Assembly (NCBI GenBank): GCA_029204225.1
Contig: CM055111.1
Location: 4,043,744-4,107,743, forward strand
Length of the DNA: 64,000 bases
Source of the DNA: Diphasiastrum complanatum
Lineage: Eukaryota > Streptophyta > Lycopodiopsida > Lycopodiales > Lycopodiaceae
Direction of reading: 5' to 3'
The notes beneath the pieces were generated by a model that was given only the letters and a program-made list of their open reading frames with translations, searched no databases and was not told where the DNA came from. Of the stretch, positions 21,921 to 35,024 are shown piece by piece (positions within the stretch are counted from its first letter, which is position 1; every line of letters starts with the position of its first letter). The position numbers and the translations under genes were made by a program.

Positions 21921-22799
21921 TGGGTATAGTTGTGTCGTTCTGGTGTTGGGTATCTGTTTCTGGTGTTTTTGGATTTTTTAGGATTTTTGGTGTTTTTTTG
22001 GATTTTTGGTGGTTTTTGGATTTTTTTAGATTTTTTTTTTGGGTGTTTTGCGGTCCCTATGGTTTACGATTTACGGTTACAGGGGTTGCGGGTGATTGCG
22101 AGCTAATGCGGTTGACGAATGGTTGCGGTTAGCTGCGTTCAGTTACGTTTAGTTGTGATGGATTGCGGTTGCGGTGGCTATGGTAAATTGCAGCTGATTA
22201 CGGAGGGATGCGGACTGGTGCCATCAGTGGCAGTTATCTGCAGTTGAGGACGGAGGGATACGGTTGATTACGTTGGAGACGGGTGAGTGCGGTTTCAACG
22301 AATGCTTGCGGGCAGTGGCGGTGCTATCCGGAGGCAGTCGGTGTGTAGTCGTAATGGGGCGATGGCGGACTCCTGTGGTTGGGACGGGTGAAAACAGTGG
22401 TTCGCAGTTTGTGGATGGAATGCAGTCCAAGGTGAGGTACTGCAGTGCGAGGGTGAATGGAGATGGGGGTGTGTGTGTGCGTCTATGGACGACTGCGATG
22501 TGTCTGTAGTTCAAGGCGGGCATAGTTAGAGAATGTCTTGTTTGCGGGTGTAATGTTAGCTGTGTGGATCGTAGGCAAATGTAGATGTTGTATTGGTGAA
22601 TGCAGATGTGGCGATTGATGGTAGATTATGTGTTGTGGTTTTTTGGTTGGGTGGGGTGCAGTTGGTTATGGGTGAAGGCGTTTGGGGTGCAATTTGTGGT
22701 GCGTGAAAGGTAACTGTAGGCAATATGCGGATTGGTGGTGGTGGTTGGCGGTCTACTGGATTGTTGTGTCGTCGATGTAGCATAGGGGTCCGTCGCTGG

Positions 22800-22800
<1 letters not shown>
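21921..22800 (-). other. Strand-asymmetric leader region upstream of gypsy gag
   Basis: The + strand is G/T-rich (gcggttgcggt words), so the sense strand of the retroelement is C/A-rich. 21950-22050 is a gatttttggtg repeat. A similar C/A-rich stretch lies at 31080-31500. No gene recognised. Confidence 0.5.
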
Positions 22801-23566
<766 letters not shown>

Positions 23567-23722
23567 TTTACGGCCCAAAGTAGTGTCGGTCCCTCGGCAC
23601 TAGGCTGCAATGGTTGTGAAGAGGCGCTGTTGTCGGTTCGTTTATTGCTGGGACATGGGTGCTTCAGGAAAAGCGTGGATAGAATTCGCTTACATAAAAC
23701 CTGAGGCTTTATTGATTGTTGA
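23567..23722. other. Junction between LTR and gag-like ORF
   Basis: About 155 bp with no polypurine tract before the LTR in minus sense, so the LTR may not be the 3' LTR of the upstream ORF. Confidence 0.4.
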
Positions 23723-25581
23723 TCAGCAAGAACCTAGACTTGCCAGATTTTCAATAATACACATAAAGGTCTGTGGCCATATCAGATAACCTTGTTCATT
23801 GACAATTGGGTAGTCGAGGCATTCCATCGGAGGATCCCAAGATAAATCTTGCTGATATAATGGATCTTCATAGATCGGCGCAACTGGTCCCAACATCATA
23901 GACTCCCCCAAATCATAATGTGGATATGACGTGTTTGCTTGATACTCTTGTCTGTCCAGGTATTCGAAGTATGCATCAGCCTGACAACTTTCCTCAACAG
24001 TCAATGTCATAGATTTAGAACAAGGCTTTATCATTGTAGGTTCTGGTTCTTGATGTATAATTGGCCATTTTGAGCTTGGATTCCCTGGATTTGGCCTTTG
24101 AAGAATGGATATACCCCGAATTGGCGTTGATTTGGGGGTCTGTTGAATTGTGGAACAATTAGACTTTGGTTGAATCTTGCTCGTTGAGGGGCAATCATCA
24201 ACTTTAGTCTTCCCTTGGTCATTGCACTTTCCCATTGAAGGCTGCGTGATGGCACTTTTTCTTGGATCTTGTGCTGAATTGCCTTCAAGTTGCCTTGTTG
24301 ACGCTAGTCCCCTTTGTAATTCATCACTAAGAATTCTTCGCATTGAGTGCGAAAAAAGTCCTGACAGAATCTGTTGGAGCTCCTCGGTTGCCCATGTCTT
24401 GATTTTCTCGACAGTCGTTGGCTTGATAAATTCTACCATCTTTGTCTTCAGTGATGGTTCTACTTGTTTGACCGAGGGTATCTTTGCATACCTTGGGACT
24501 TTTGTCAAATTTTTTTCTTCGTCACTCGCTTCATAACTCGGTGGCACTAAGATTTTTCTTTTGTAGTACGTTCGAGGTGGAAGGGTTACCACAGGTGCAT
24601 GTCGGTCTACATAGGCCAAAAGCCTCCTGGCTATTTGTGAATTTCTCATCGGGCAATCTCGGCATGGATGATTAACTCTGCATTGTGAACACGAGGGATC
24701 AAATGTTGACGGATCCCCTCGATGTGGACATTCAGCACGTCGGTGTTCTCCTCCGCATCCATAGCACCTAATTGAGTGCAGTATGCCATCACCTGTAAGT
24801 TGATAAGCATACACCGGTAGCAGATTCCCCTTAGGATCTTCCACAAAATAGACTGGTAGGCTGTTATGGTCCTCCATTGAATTCGGTGACATGCAAGAGG
24901 ATATAACCAAAACTTCTACCTTGCCACTGTTTGTTGAAGAAACTCGTGATTTAGATGGATCAATCTGACATCCACCCTTCTGTGAGCTCCTTGTTGGCTT
25001 GATTCTACTTCTAACCATTGAACCGCTGGATCTTGCTGTCGACAAGTCTGTTGCTCCGTATTTTGTCCTTTTAACAAGCGCGGATTCTTGATTGGACACC
25101 TGGTACTTGGATGATCTCCAAAGCATAAGGTACATTCGTCCTTTTCAAGAAACTTAATAGAGCGAGCATAAGCTTGCTGACAGCTTAAAGTGCAAGGTTT
25201 TGGGTCTTCTGCTGCACTTGTTCTGCTTGACCTTGCTGCACTTTGTTGCCTTGCATGGAGTTCCATTCTTGTTGGATCATTGCTCGTTGTCGACCTTTGT
25301 TTCTCTGATTCCCCATCTAGATAGGGAAATCCTTCTTCTCGAGTGAGATGTCCATCTTGGCAGCATCCTTACAGAGTTGTACAGGTGACGCGTAGATGCT
25401 AATTCTGCCATACCAGATCTGATCCTTTTGAGCAGTCCAGCAAGTATTTTGCCATGACAATCTGTTTAGGAATCGGTGGACTACAATCCTTCACTAGATG
25501 ATAGATCCGATAGGTGTAGTCTTGGATTGTTTTAGCAGGGAACGTTTTAAATTTCGATAATCCTACAAGGGCGGCCTCCAT
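23723..25581 (-). pseudogene. Retroelement gag-like protein with three CX2CX3HX4C knuckles
   Basis: Reads on minus as a continuous 470-codon frame from 25135 to 23723, preceded by other-frame coding blocks at 25266-24916 and 25581-25399 (IYHLVKDCSPPIPKQIVMAKYLL). Three unusual zinc knuckles with three rather than four residues before His are visible: CTLCFGDHPSTRC (near 25125-25160), CYGCGGEHRRAEC and CSQCRVNHPCRDC (about 24770-24645). After them comes a low-complexity, proline- and serine-rich tail ending LASLGSC. The same CX2CX3HX4C spacing occurs in the gag at 20644-21920, so I assign this to a related gypsy-type element. The N-terminal part needs two frame changes. No enzyme domains are seen. 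Confidence 0.55.
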
Positions 25582-26582
25582 AGTTCAGCACTAGAATGTC
25601 GCAAAGTAGCTGGTTGGTGAATTGCTTCAAGATTTGCTCAATGACTCTGGTGTTCCAACCTTTTTTTTTTTTTTGATATGGAAGAAGAAAAAGAAGGGGG
25701 GAACGGAATCAAGAAAAGAGGGATCCGTATGGATATGAACAGAAACAAAAATGGATTTACAGATAACTGCAATGAAAGTTACACTGTCAAGAGAATATGG
25801 AGATGGACAAAAGAGTGTGGACAGGAGAGTGATGAATGGTTGGTATGGATGGTGGTGGAAACTGATTTTTCTTGGTACTGATCAACTTGATCTGAGGTTT
25901 ATTCACTTGGTTCAGTCCAGGGATGTTGGATCTTGATGGATATTGTGACTGCAACCTAGATTTGACAAGATTTGATCAGTTTCAGTTGGCTAATAGTGTG
26001 ATTTTAGCCTCTTTTCTTGGTTCTTTGTGGTTTTTTTTTTTGGGTTGAGATTGCTTCAGATCTGAGTGAATATAACCTTCAACATTCCTATAGTAGCTGT
26101 ATATGGACCATTTCTAGACAATGTGAGTTCTGCAAGAGTTCTTGATGGGCAGATCTGTCAGGATCTTGAAAAAATTCAGTTTTTTGGCACTTTTTGCCAC
26201 TTTTTTTTAGATATTTCTAAATCTAACCATTGGATCTTTACAAAAATTTTACAGTAGCCAAATCTTGGTTAGATCTATCTAAAAACCTCTCTGCAAAGGT
26301 TACTTCCAAGTAGATCTCAAAAAATCATGGAAAAAGTGCATTGTTTTGGGGTCGTTTTGCAAACTTTAAATATATTCTGGGAAAAAACCCTCGCAGACTG
26401 GTATGCACTTGTATCTCAGTCAGTTTCAGCTGCTCACCAAGCTGCAAGAGCTAATTCCCAACGAAACTCAAAAAATCTTGAAAAACGTGCATTTTTTTCT
26501 GGTTTTTTTGCAAAATTTTAAGATTTTGTGAAAACAAACCCTTACAGACTAGTATGCACTTGTATCTCAGTCAGATTCAGCC
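25582..26582. other. Spacer with near-tandem 150-bp repeat
   Basis: A poly-T run lies at about 25662-25674. At 26330-26580 a block with gactggtatgcacttgtatctcagtcag occurs twice. No gene recognised. Confidence 0.45.
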
Positions 26583-27455
26583 CTTACATTGGAATGATCA
26601 TGCACAAAGCATGTGGACACAAAGATTTCCAAAGCAAATGATGTTTCATCTTTTATGACTCTATTCAAACTATTATAAAAATAGTTATCCAATGAAATTG
26701 CTTGATCAACAACAAATGTAGATTTCAAAGCATTCCATTTCATTGTCTTGTCATACAAAGTAATAAACACCATGAATCTTAAAGATAAGCCTACAGATCA
26801 CTCCATGTCTACTAATACCATCCAACGAGTATTCAAGATAGTAGACTCTCCAATGCTCACCATCCTTGCAAGATGCACACTTGAATGAAAAATTTGCATG
26901 CAATTTGATGACTTGGCCTTTGTCATTGAGGACCTCTTTGAAACTCTCATGCTTTGAGGATGATCCTCAAGATCTTCCTCCTTTTGATGCTCCTTGTCAA
27001 TGCAAGCAAGATCACTTTTTGCCAAGATCTCCTCCTTTGCCAAGCTCATTCTTTCAAAAGCAACACTAGTTTCCAACTTAAACAATCTTCCATGTTTAAA
27101 TCCCTTTGCAATGCAAACATCATTCTTCAAGATGAAAAAAACACCATGCTTAAAGTGGACATCCAAACCACTTTCTAAGAGTAGACCAACACTAAGCATA
27201 TTCTTGGTGATTCATGGTACATAAAAGACATTTTCTAGATCCATGCATTTTGAGGATTCTAGACACAAAGAGATGGTGCCAACACCATCTATCCTACACT
27301 CTTGATTATTTGTAGTAAAGACAAACTTTTTAGCATCATTGAATGAGTGTAAGGTTGAGAAAAAGTCCTTTTCACAAGACATGTGGGGGCTAGCCCCATT
27401 GTCGATCCACCAATTGTCTCTTGAATTGTTATTGCTTGTTGGTGAGGATGTAGAT
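26583..27455 (-). mobile_element. Copia family A internal fragment (protease to tail)
   Basis: Minus-strand copy of about 3495-4370 of the first element. It holds the protease motif as WWIDNGASPHMS (DSG changed to DNG), the gag_pre-integrase part MLSVGLLLESGLDVHF, and the family-specific tail ISLDNYFYNSLNRVI. It retains TGC where the first element has a TGA and lacks its A-run insertion. It carries its own frameshift near 26800. No LTR at either side. Confidence 0.92.
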
Positions 27456-27589
27456 GCCATCAAGAATAATCATTATACAGAAGAGCACAATTTAGATATC
27501 AAACCAAATATTCAACAAATCTCATTTCATTCAAAAAGGCATTTCAACATCTAAGGAGAAATAGTTCAACTTCATCATTGTAATAGAAA

Positions 27590-28195
27590 AACAATTAGAA
27601 CATTACATCTCCTCATTGGTATCAAAGGTCAGATGAGCAATATGGTCATGAAGGAATTGTCTCCTCTCATATGGATCCAGATGCTCAATCGATCTTCTTT
27701 TGCTCAACTCTATGTAACTTGCATACACTGCTAAAGGAGATGATCTTTTGGGTACATTTTCAGAAACATAATCCAATATTTTTATAGCTATATCCCTCTT
27801 GACAAAAATGATTTTGTATGTACTGTTAGGATATGTCCATCACAAAAATAGGACAATGCCTTTATGGCCATTATTATAGTTTCCGCTTGTGAATAAAAGT
27901 TCTCATGTTGAATACAAATTTCAATTTGTACAAAGTATTTCAGGTAATGGCACAATGTTGAATGCTTTTGGCCAACAACACCTCGGGCACCTCCTCTTCT
28001 TGTAGCAAAATCATCAACTTCAATTGTATCCTGCAACATAAATACGAAAATTTGTAATCAATTCAATTTTCATATGGATTTTGGTTGAATACAATGCTAA
28101 ATATGATTATGATGGAATAATAAAATGAACATTACCATGTCATGCTGGTCATACTCCAACAATCATTTTCCACGCAAGTCATGCCCAGCAGGAAT
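27590..28195 (-). pseudogene. Hypothetical gene relic (DTIEVDDFATRRGG protein)
   Basis: An exon starts at 28030 after an acceptor (tatgttgcag) and reads DTIEVDDFATRRGGARG, HSTLCHYLKYF, QAETIIMAIKALSYF, HILTVHTKS. After a one-base shift in a T run near 27800 it continues DIAIKILDYVSENVPKR, SPLAVYASYIELSKRR and HLDPYERRQFLHDH to a TAA near 27604. Upstream, a block ending EYDQHDM precedes a GT donor near 28133 and carries a TGA. The text is clearly protein-like, but I do not recognise the family. Two lesions suggest a dead gene. Confidence 0.5.
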
Positions 28196-28199
28196 TGTT

Positions 28200-30002
28200 G
28201 ACAGATCCCTTGCTTTAGAGGACCTGTTGTTTACCTTTCTGCTTCTTTCTTACAAATCTATTTCTTGCCTGTTACCAGGCTCGTTTGGGCATTACTTGAC
28301 TGTTTTTTATTTGTTACAATGCCTAGGCAAAGCAGAAACGGACTGAATAACTCTGTAGTATAGTTTTATTGTCATGCCTGTCAGAGGACAACTCAGGGTC
28401 GAACTCTCTTGAACGCACTTACATTCTACATAGGATGCAAGCCAAGAATGCTCATTCACAGATCAGCATGCAAACCAATGAAAGTTCAATAGTTTTCACT
28501 ACTACTTACTCTAAACACGGATTGAAATCAGGTTCTACACTACACTGAACTGAGCTACATTTGCATAACTGATAAACAAGAAACAAGAACTAAACTACAG
28601 CATGTTAGAAGTCCAAGAATCAAGAAACTAACCAGCCTTTTGATTCTCGGACATCCCAAGAACATCAAGAACTAGAATGTTAGAGAATATGCAAGATTTA
28701 TGCCACAATTCTAGCCTATTTAGTTTACTTGAATGCTGGCTCCTACATTAATCCACAAGAAAACATGAATCTAATCCACAACTAGGAAAGCAAGAAAACT
28801 AATCCACTCTAAATCCACAACCACACACAATATGAATGGAAGGGCATGATCATAGGGGCATCACTCAAGAAAACCATCATGATCAAGGAGCTTAGTGTAG
28901 CATCAAACTCATGGAAAATCTTTTGGGGATTCTCAGAATCAGCCAACATCATCCGACCCCTAATGTGTTGCAGGACCCACTGCAACTCATATCGGATGAT
29001 GTCGTTCTGCTTTTGCATTGGCATCTTTGAACGGTACTTGGAAAAGCGTAGAAAACCAATTGCTTATTATTGCCAGTCTTTATCAAAACTGTTTTCGCAA
29101 ATTGCCACAGAGAATGTCTTATTGTCGCAATTGGTTTAGAATGTCTTAGTGCCATAGGTGGTTGACATTCTCAAAATTGGAGAGATCTCAGCAACTTCAC
29201 AACTTGCATGCTCGAGTGCTTTCCTTGTGTCTCTTTTGTTTTGTCACTTGTATCTGCCATTGACGGTTTCATCTTTGGTTTCAACAGATTCTAACTTTTG
29301 GGAGGTCTGTATCCTCCATTTGCCTTTGGGTGTTTTCGCAGTCCTTTTCTTAGTTGAAGTTCCAGTCTCAAGGAAAACCTTCGCTTTGCAGGCTGCACAA
29401 CTTTGGTTATCAGTCTCAAAAGGATGGACTCATCAAAAATTGGTGGTAGGAACAGATTTGGATGGATGGTTTGATAACGGTAAGGACACATGATGAAGGC
29501 TTGGTGGAAGGGTGAAGGAACTGATAGTTCTACAGCTGCAGCCTTGGACCCTTGCAATGTCAAGCTTTGACCACCACTTGAGAAACTCGCTTTATTTTGC
29601 AGGTTCACGGTTGTTGTCTTCTTTCCTTTTCTTTTCTGCAGCTCTTTCTTTTGATTTGTTACTTTTGGATCTCTTTGGGTTTCATAAGAGGGGATTCAAC
29701 TATCATTGCTCCAGAGAGTTTCTTTTGATCAAGATCGATCTGACTCATATGTTGCTTAGGTTTTGTCCTTTCCTCCTTAGCTTTCTTGATCTTTCTCTTT
29801 ATTTGTTCTGGCTACTTTGCCTGCTTTTGTAGGTCTTTTTCGACTGAACAACCAATATAGGTGGTAGTTGGTCTCCGCAAGACACTTGCAATGATCTATT
29901 AGCTGCTTCGGTAAGACTATAAAAAGTTGGAAATTTCTCAGAAGAACAGTAAACTGATGATAAACAAACAGATGGAAGGAAGGGTGGTAGTGACAACTTT
30001 AG
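28200..30002. other. Mixed spacer with LTR fragments
   Basis: 28838-28925 is an inverted copy of 30926-31013. The rest (28380-28830 and 29150-29990) shows no gene I can support, although several short hydrophobic frames occur near 29500-29830. Confidence 0.4.
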
Positions 30003-30491
30003 ATGGTTTGGGCGATAGGCATGAGAATGGATAATGAGGAAGATGCTAGGCTGGCTTTGATGTATGACCCTGCTCTATCACGGAAAATGGTAATATCTTC
30101 TACATCAGGTGTAGAAGAACACGATAAAAGCAAGACATTGTTTGACATTCATGTATACCATATGAATAGCCAACCATATTTTTCAATGAATGATATTGGG
30201 GATGTGCTAGACATGAGAGAGGACGAGATCCTATCTGTACTAGCCAATGCATTGTCCGAATTTTCGAATATAATAGACTTCAATCATGATGATTTAATTG
30301 AAAGGATTGACTATGAAGACGAAGGTGGTTGGAAGTCTGGTGAGCAGGCCTTACAAACTACAAGGCAACAATGTCTAGCCTATGGAGCAAATGCCCCTAG
30401 TAAGGAGGAGTTCATTGAGTTTCAAAAAAGATATCCTCCTCTAGAGCAATACGTTTTTTTTGAGGTAGTGAGAAGTATTCTTGTTGGCTGA
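30003..30491 (+). CDS. Hypothetical protein, possibly a terminal exon
   Basis: An open frame of 162 codons, MVWAIGMRMDNEEDARL to VVRSILVG. It is rich in acidic residues (MREDEILSVLANALSEF, HDDLIERIDYEDEGGW) and reads like real protein. No domain recognised. The 5' side contains no obvious promoter, so the start may be an internal Met of a larger exon. It directly precedes an LTR-like repeat. Confidence 0.35.
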   Translation: MVWAIGMRMDNEEDARLALMYDPALSRKMVISSTSGVEEHDKSKTLFDIHVYHMNSQPYFSMNDIGDVLDMREDEILSVLANALSEFSNIIDFNHDDLIERIDYEDEGGWKSGEQALQTTRQQCLAYGANAPSKEEFIEFQKRYPPLEQYVFFEVVRSILVG

Positions 30492-31020
30492 TTCTGACGA
30501 ATCCCCAAGATACTCGGACAGAACAACTCAAGAGCACCTCTCACCTTAGACCGAGGAGGTCTCTGAGAAGATGAGTCTAATGAAGACTGAGAGCCGAGTA
30601 TGAGAGCCGAGAAATGCTAGTTAGTAATAACAAGTAAGAACTGTGTAAGCCTCATGGTGAATCCCGGAAGATGGAATGACCATGTAGGAACTAGTATTTC
30701 TAAGCAAATGTAATAAATGCAAGTAGACCCCTCTTAAAGAAAGTAGAGTGAGCCACCTTTTGATGGTAACCTCTAGTGGAGAGCAATATTCCACTTGTAA
30801 TTTGTGAAATGTGGAAATTCCACTAGGTTGCCACCTAAGGAGCTCTCTTGCTTATTTAAGAGACTCCCTCTTTGTGAAGAGGAGCTTTTTGCATTGTATC
30901 TACTCCATGCTTAATAACAAGATTTTCCATGAGTTTGATGCTACACTAAGCTCCTTGATCATGATGGTTTTCTTGAGTGATGCCCCTATGATCATGACCT
31001 TCCATCCAGTCTTGAGAATA
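30492..31020 (+). repeat. LTR-like repeat (family G), plus copy
   Basis: Contains tccacttgtaatttgtgaaatgtggaa, a TATA-like cttatttaagag near 30850, a cttaataacaag polyA-like site near 30910, and a U5-like block gattttccatgagtttgatg. A related copy in opposite orientation lies at 35430-35770, and part of U5 at 28838-28925 in minus. Exact ends are not resolved. Confidence 0.55.
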
Positions 31021-31079
31021 GCTATAGGTCTTACTTCTATTGGACCACGGTTCCGTTCATACAACTTCACTAGAGAATG

Positions 31080-31507
31080 ACCAAAAATCCACATCCAACT
31101 CCAAATCCAAGCCAGACCACAGCAGTTTCAAGTGACACCGCATTTTGTTTTCATACCACGCCATTGATCATCCTTAACATTTGCCTCCCTCTATCTCCAT
31201 TTGCATCAAATGCACTATTCTTTTGTTTATCTCCGATGCATCTACACCCACACTCAACCGCATTGCACTCTAATTAGATCGCTTCAGAATTGCATCCACT
31301 ATTACAAACTAGAAACCACACTCCACAATAACACCCGCATTCACACCTCTCCATCTCCATTTGTCCTTATATCGGTCCCAATACCATCCCAACACACACG
31401 ACCACTGCATTTACCTACACCCATCTCCATTCGCCATCCTCGCAACAGATCCCAAGTGATCACGATACACCAGCCCGTAACCAACCACAACTGACTGCAA
31501 TCCATGC
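31080..31507 (+). other. C/A-rich stretch
   Basis: The + strand is rich in C and A (catctccatttgc words). It resembles the sense strand of the gypsy leader at 21921-22800. No gene. Confidence 0.45.
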
Positions 31508-31822
31508 TGTGGGTATTTCATGTATACAAATAAATAAGTGGGTCCCACCACTTAAAATGCTGTTGGCCAAGCCTTGCCTAGTGGGCCCCGCCACAGTACA
31601 GTAGAATAATAAGTGCAAGGCACTGGCATCCTGTGTGTATAAGCCCAGCCACCAATGAGCACAAGTAGCAAGTTGTAATTCCTAGGAATAAGAGACTAGG
31701 GGCTTAAAACTCTAAAATGACATTAGAGGCCCTATGTCAAGTTGCAAATAAAAAAGCTAAAAGGGCCCAACTTAAAACTCACATGAATCATGTGAGTGCC
31801 CTTGTGCTTTCTTAGCACCATG
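31508..31822 (+). repeat. Gypsy U3 copy, inverted relative to 23240-23566
   Basis: Starts tgtgggtatttcatg and runs to ttcttagcaccat, about 95% like the complement of 23566-23250. It ends abruptly where copia sequence begins at 31823. Confidence 0.9.
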
Positions 31823-33324
31823 AGATCCAAGGGAGAGAGAGATCTTGATGAAGATTTCTTGTAAGAAGATTTGTGTGACTTTGCAAGGCCACATGCCTCA
31901 CACATTTTTCCACACTTCTTGAAAGTTCTTGGTAGGCCGAGAGCTAGTTCCTTGCTTGCCATTGACTCCATAGATTGAAGATTAGGATGGCCTAATCTCT
32001 TATGCCAAAGCTCCACTTGAGTTAGCTCCTCCCTAGCCAAGTTCACACTTTCACTTGCAACATTAGCATCCAACTTGAAAAGTCTACCTTGCTTAATGCC
32101 ACTAGCTATGCACTTATCATTTTTCAAGATGGAACAAACTCCATTCTTGAAATGTACATCTAGTCCATTGTCCATTAATTGTCCTACACTAAGCAAGTTT
32201 CTTGAAATGGTAGGAACATACAAAACATTATCTAGATCTATCCTTTTAGATGTGCCTAAACAAAGAGGTATAGATCCTATGTCATCTATCTTGCATGCTT
32301 GATCACTAGCAGTGTATATTGACTTCTTAGAGTCATTACAAGATAGAAGAGTAGAAAAATAATGCTTCTTAAAGGACATGTGGGAACTAGCCCCACTATC
32401 TATCCACCATGTGTCTTGACTTGAAGTTGGTGTAGATGCAACCGTTAAGGATGTGTTGAATCCATCCTCATATTCTTCCTCTTGAGCAATGTTCCCTTGA
32501 TCTCCTTTGGCTTGTTGATTCTTCTTCAAGTAGCATTCTGAGGCAAAGTGTCCTTTCTTTCCACAAAAGAAACACTTTAGTTTTGCCTTGTTCTTCACTT
32601 TGCCTTTGGAGGTAGATCCTCCATTCTTCATCTCGGCCTCCTTGCCTTGATTTTTCTTGAATGGATTTTGCTTTTTCTTGCCTTTAGATGTAAAGTTAGC
32701 TTTCTCCTCTCCTCCATTAAGTGACATGCTATCCATTCTTGTCTTGAGGTGTAGAAGCCTACTCTCCTCGGCCACAAGAACATTGTGCAACTTTTCAATG
32801 GATGGAAGAGAGTCTTGAATGACAAATGATTGGACTAAGTTGGTAAACTCATCACTTAGACCATTCAAAATGATTTGTACTAGTTCTTGATCTTGGATCT
32901 TCTCTCCTATTGCACTTAACTCCTTGTTAAGAGATTTGATCCTAAGAACATACTCTTGTCCACTCTCTCCACTTCCTTTCATGCTTTGGAAAACTTGATT
33001 TCTTAGCATGAGGATTCTTGAAGTATTGTTGGATTCATAAATGCTCTTTAATGAATCCCAAGCCTCTTTGGATGAGGTACAAGAAGACACCTCTTTCAAG
33101 AGGTCATTGCATACATTTAACTTTATGCAATGTAGAGCTAATCTTGCTCTCTTCTTGTATTTGGCTTGTTCTTGGGGAGTTTGAGGCTCTTCCTCTACTC
33201 CTTGAACTATGTCATATAGATCATGGATCACTAGGAGTGATTCCATTCTCACTTTCCAAATGGAATAATTTGTGGAAGTGAGTCTCTCACTTGATTCCAT
33301 CAAATATCCACCCATGGATGACAT
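31823..33324 (-). pseudogene. Copia gag-protease (family B), C-terminally truncated
   Basis: A continuous frame from MSSMGGYLMESSERL at 33324. UBN2-type gag (NYSIWKVRMESL), zinc knuckle CFFCGKKGHFASEC near residue 250, protease WWIDSGASSHMS near residue 308, then LLSVGQLMDNGLDVHF, the start of the integrase zinc site WHKRLGHPN and CEACGLAKSH. After SSSRSLSPLDLM the reading frame passes into the unrelated repeat and stops at 31732. The integrase core, RT and RNase H are absent. Gag and protease themselves look undamaged. Confidence 0.9.
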
Positions 33325-33908
33325 TTTAGAATGAATGCTCTTTTAAAAATCACAAAGATTTTTGAATTTTAAAAGATCTATGAAAAGGCCTAAAGCTTAC
33401 TAGAATGCCTATAGGCTTGTCTCTATCAAACTAGCACACAAGCTTGAATGATACTCAAAGATCTTACCAAAAATTTCTAGCTTTCACTCTCACAAAAAAA
33501 TTGCTTTACACTTTTCTTAGAGATTTCACTTCAACTAAGGATCTGAACAAATCAGCCTCTTAAGATCTGATCTTAGACTCTAAAAAGAAATGCTTCAATG
33601 ATCCAAAACACTATTGGTCATAGGCATTAGTTAGAATGAATCTAGGTCAATACTATGCTTCAAAAAGCACCAAAAATGAACTAGTATTGTGATTTTGGGA
33701 CCAACAAACACAAAGTAACTTGATTTGAAAGTTGTTGTACGGTTTCACACGTGTGAAACCGTACATAGACAGCCTCCAAGTCATTTTTATCCAAATGATT
33801 ACAAGCTATCACTCTAGAAGAACTCGCCCTCACTAGTATTGGCCAAAAAACAAATTTTGCCAATGATCTTTACAAGATTTATGATTCAATGATCACTCTC
33901 TTACTTAG

Positions 33909-33919
33909 CTCTGATACCA
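33909..33919 (-). promoter_or_regulatory. Primer binding site (family B)
   Basis: gctctgatacca immediately left of the LTR in + orientation. Confidence 0.88.
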
Positions 33920-34778
33920 TGATAAATTTTACAGTTTTTAGGACAATAATGATTGTACTTTACAATCATAGAGAGTTATTGGTTGCTTAATCAATGAATC
34001 TATCAAGTTCTACACATTAGATCTTGATCTAGATTCACTACACTTGGATTTAAGCAAGAGCAATGGATCAACACATCATATTTTAGTGAGAGCGGCTTCA
34101 CACGTGTGGAGCTCTGTCCACTGTACAGCTTGCACCTGAAACAACAAGTACAATGATACTAGATAGCAATCATGCATAAAAATCACAAGACAAATGACTA
34201 GAAATCTCACAAAAGTGTAGAGTGCAAAAGTCTCATCAATTTTCTTAGCAAAATGATGATCCTTTTATGGATCAAGTACATCCATGAGTCTGGTACAGTC
34301 CAGCAGGCCTTCACAAGTGTGAAGAGTGCCACATCACTCAGATCTATCCATTTTATCCATCCTTGATCCTTATCCAATAGTTGACCTTCTAGAATATGAC
34401 TGAAATCCAAAAAGCTAGTCTCCTAGAATATAGGAATATTCCCTACAAAATAGGATCTAAGAAAAATGGTCAACTCTTATCTTCTAGTACTCTATACACA
34501 CGTGTGAACATCCACTTGCCATGTGGGAGCATTTACTCATGCACATGCAAGGAAAAGCTAATTTGTAGGTGACTAGTCAACTTGACTAAAATCTAGTCAT
34601 TTCATGTTCACACTAACTAGAATGATACAAAATCAATTTGGATATATACAAACATGAAAAGTACATCCTTTCACACATGGGAACAGGCTCCACACGTGTG
34701 AAATCATATCATCAACATATTCTAATGTTTGATCAATATTTACATGAACCAATGTCAAGTGAGAAGTGACAATTTTCA
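33920..34778 (-). repeat. 5' LTR of copia family B
   Basis: In minus sense TGAAAATTGTCA ... CTGTAAAATTTATCA, about 859 bp, with matching short inverted ends. It is fixed at the inner end by the PBS. Confidence 0.8.
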
Positions 34779-34780
34779 AC

Positions 34781-34817
34781 AGATTCATTTATGGTCCTAA
34801 AGTACAATATTTTCACA
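34781..34817 (+). repeat. Scrap of copia family A LTR end
   Basis: agattcatttatggtcctaaag...ttttcaca matches the terminal bases of the family A LTR in + orientation. It directly abuts the family B LTR, so family B may have inserted into a family A LTR. Confidence 0.75.
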
Positions 34818-35024
34818 TAAGCAAAAATAAATGAAATTTATCTAAAAGAAAACAAAATAATGTAAAAAATCCCAAAAAAACAAAACAATAACTTTATGTA
34901 AAAGAATCCCAAAAATAAACTTAGAAAAATGAAAAAAAAAAACTAAAAAAATAAAAATACTGTAAAGAACCCCAAAAAAAACAAAAAACAAAATAAAATT
35001 TATCTAAAAGAAAAACAAAATAAT
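34818..35024. repeat. A-rich low-complexity region
   Basis: About 200 bp of A-rich DNA with aaatttatctaaaagaaaacaaaataatg present twice (about 34837 and 34996). Confidence 0.85.

Larger units (their letters stand above)
31823..34778 (-). mobile_element. Copia family B, 5' half only
   Basis: Minus-strand copia with a 5' LTR (33920-34778), PBS, leader (33325-33908) and gag-protease-gag_pre-integrase up to the start of integrase, where it is cut at 31823 by the gypsy U3 repeat. No 3' LTR found. Confidence 0.88.

Noticed and set aside
31290-31320. Possible left CACTA end (ccactattacaaact)
   Set aside because: Does not match the 36949 TIR (cactactacaacaggg) beyond the first few bases, and no subterminal repeats follow.
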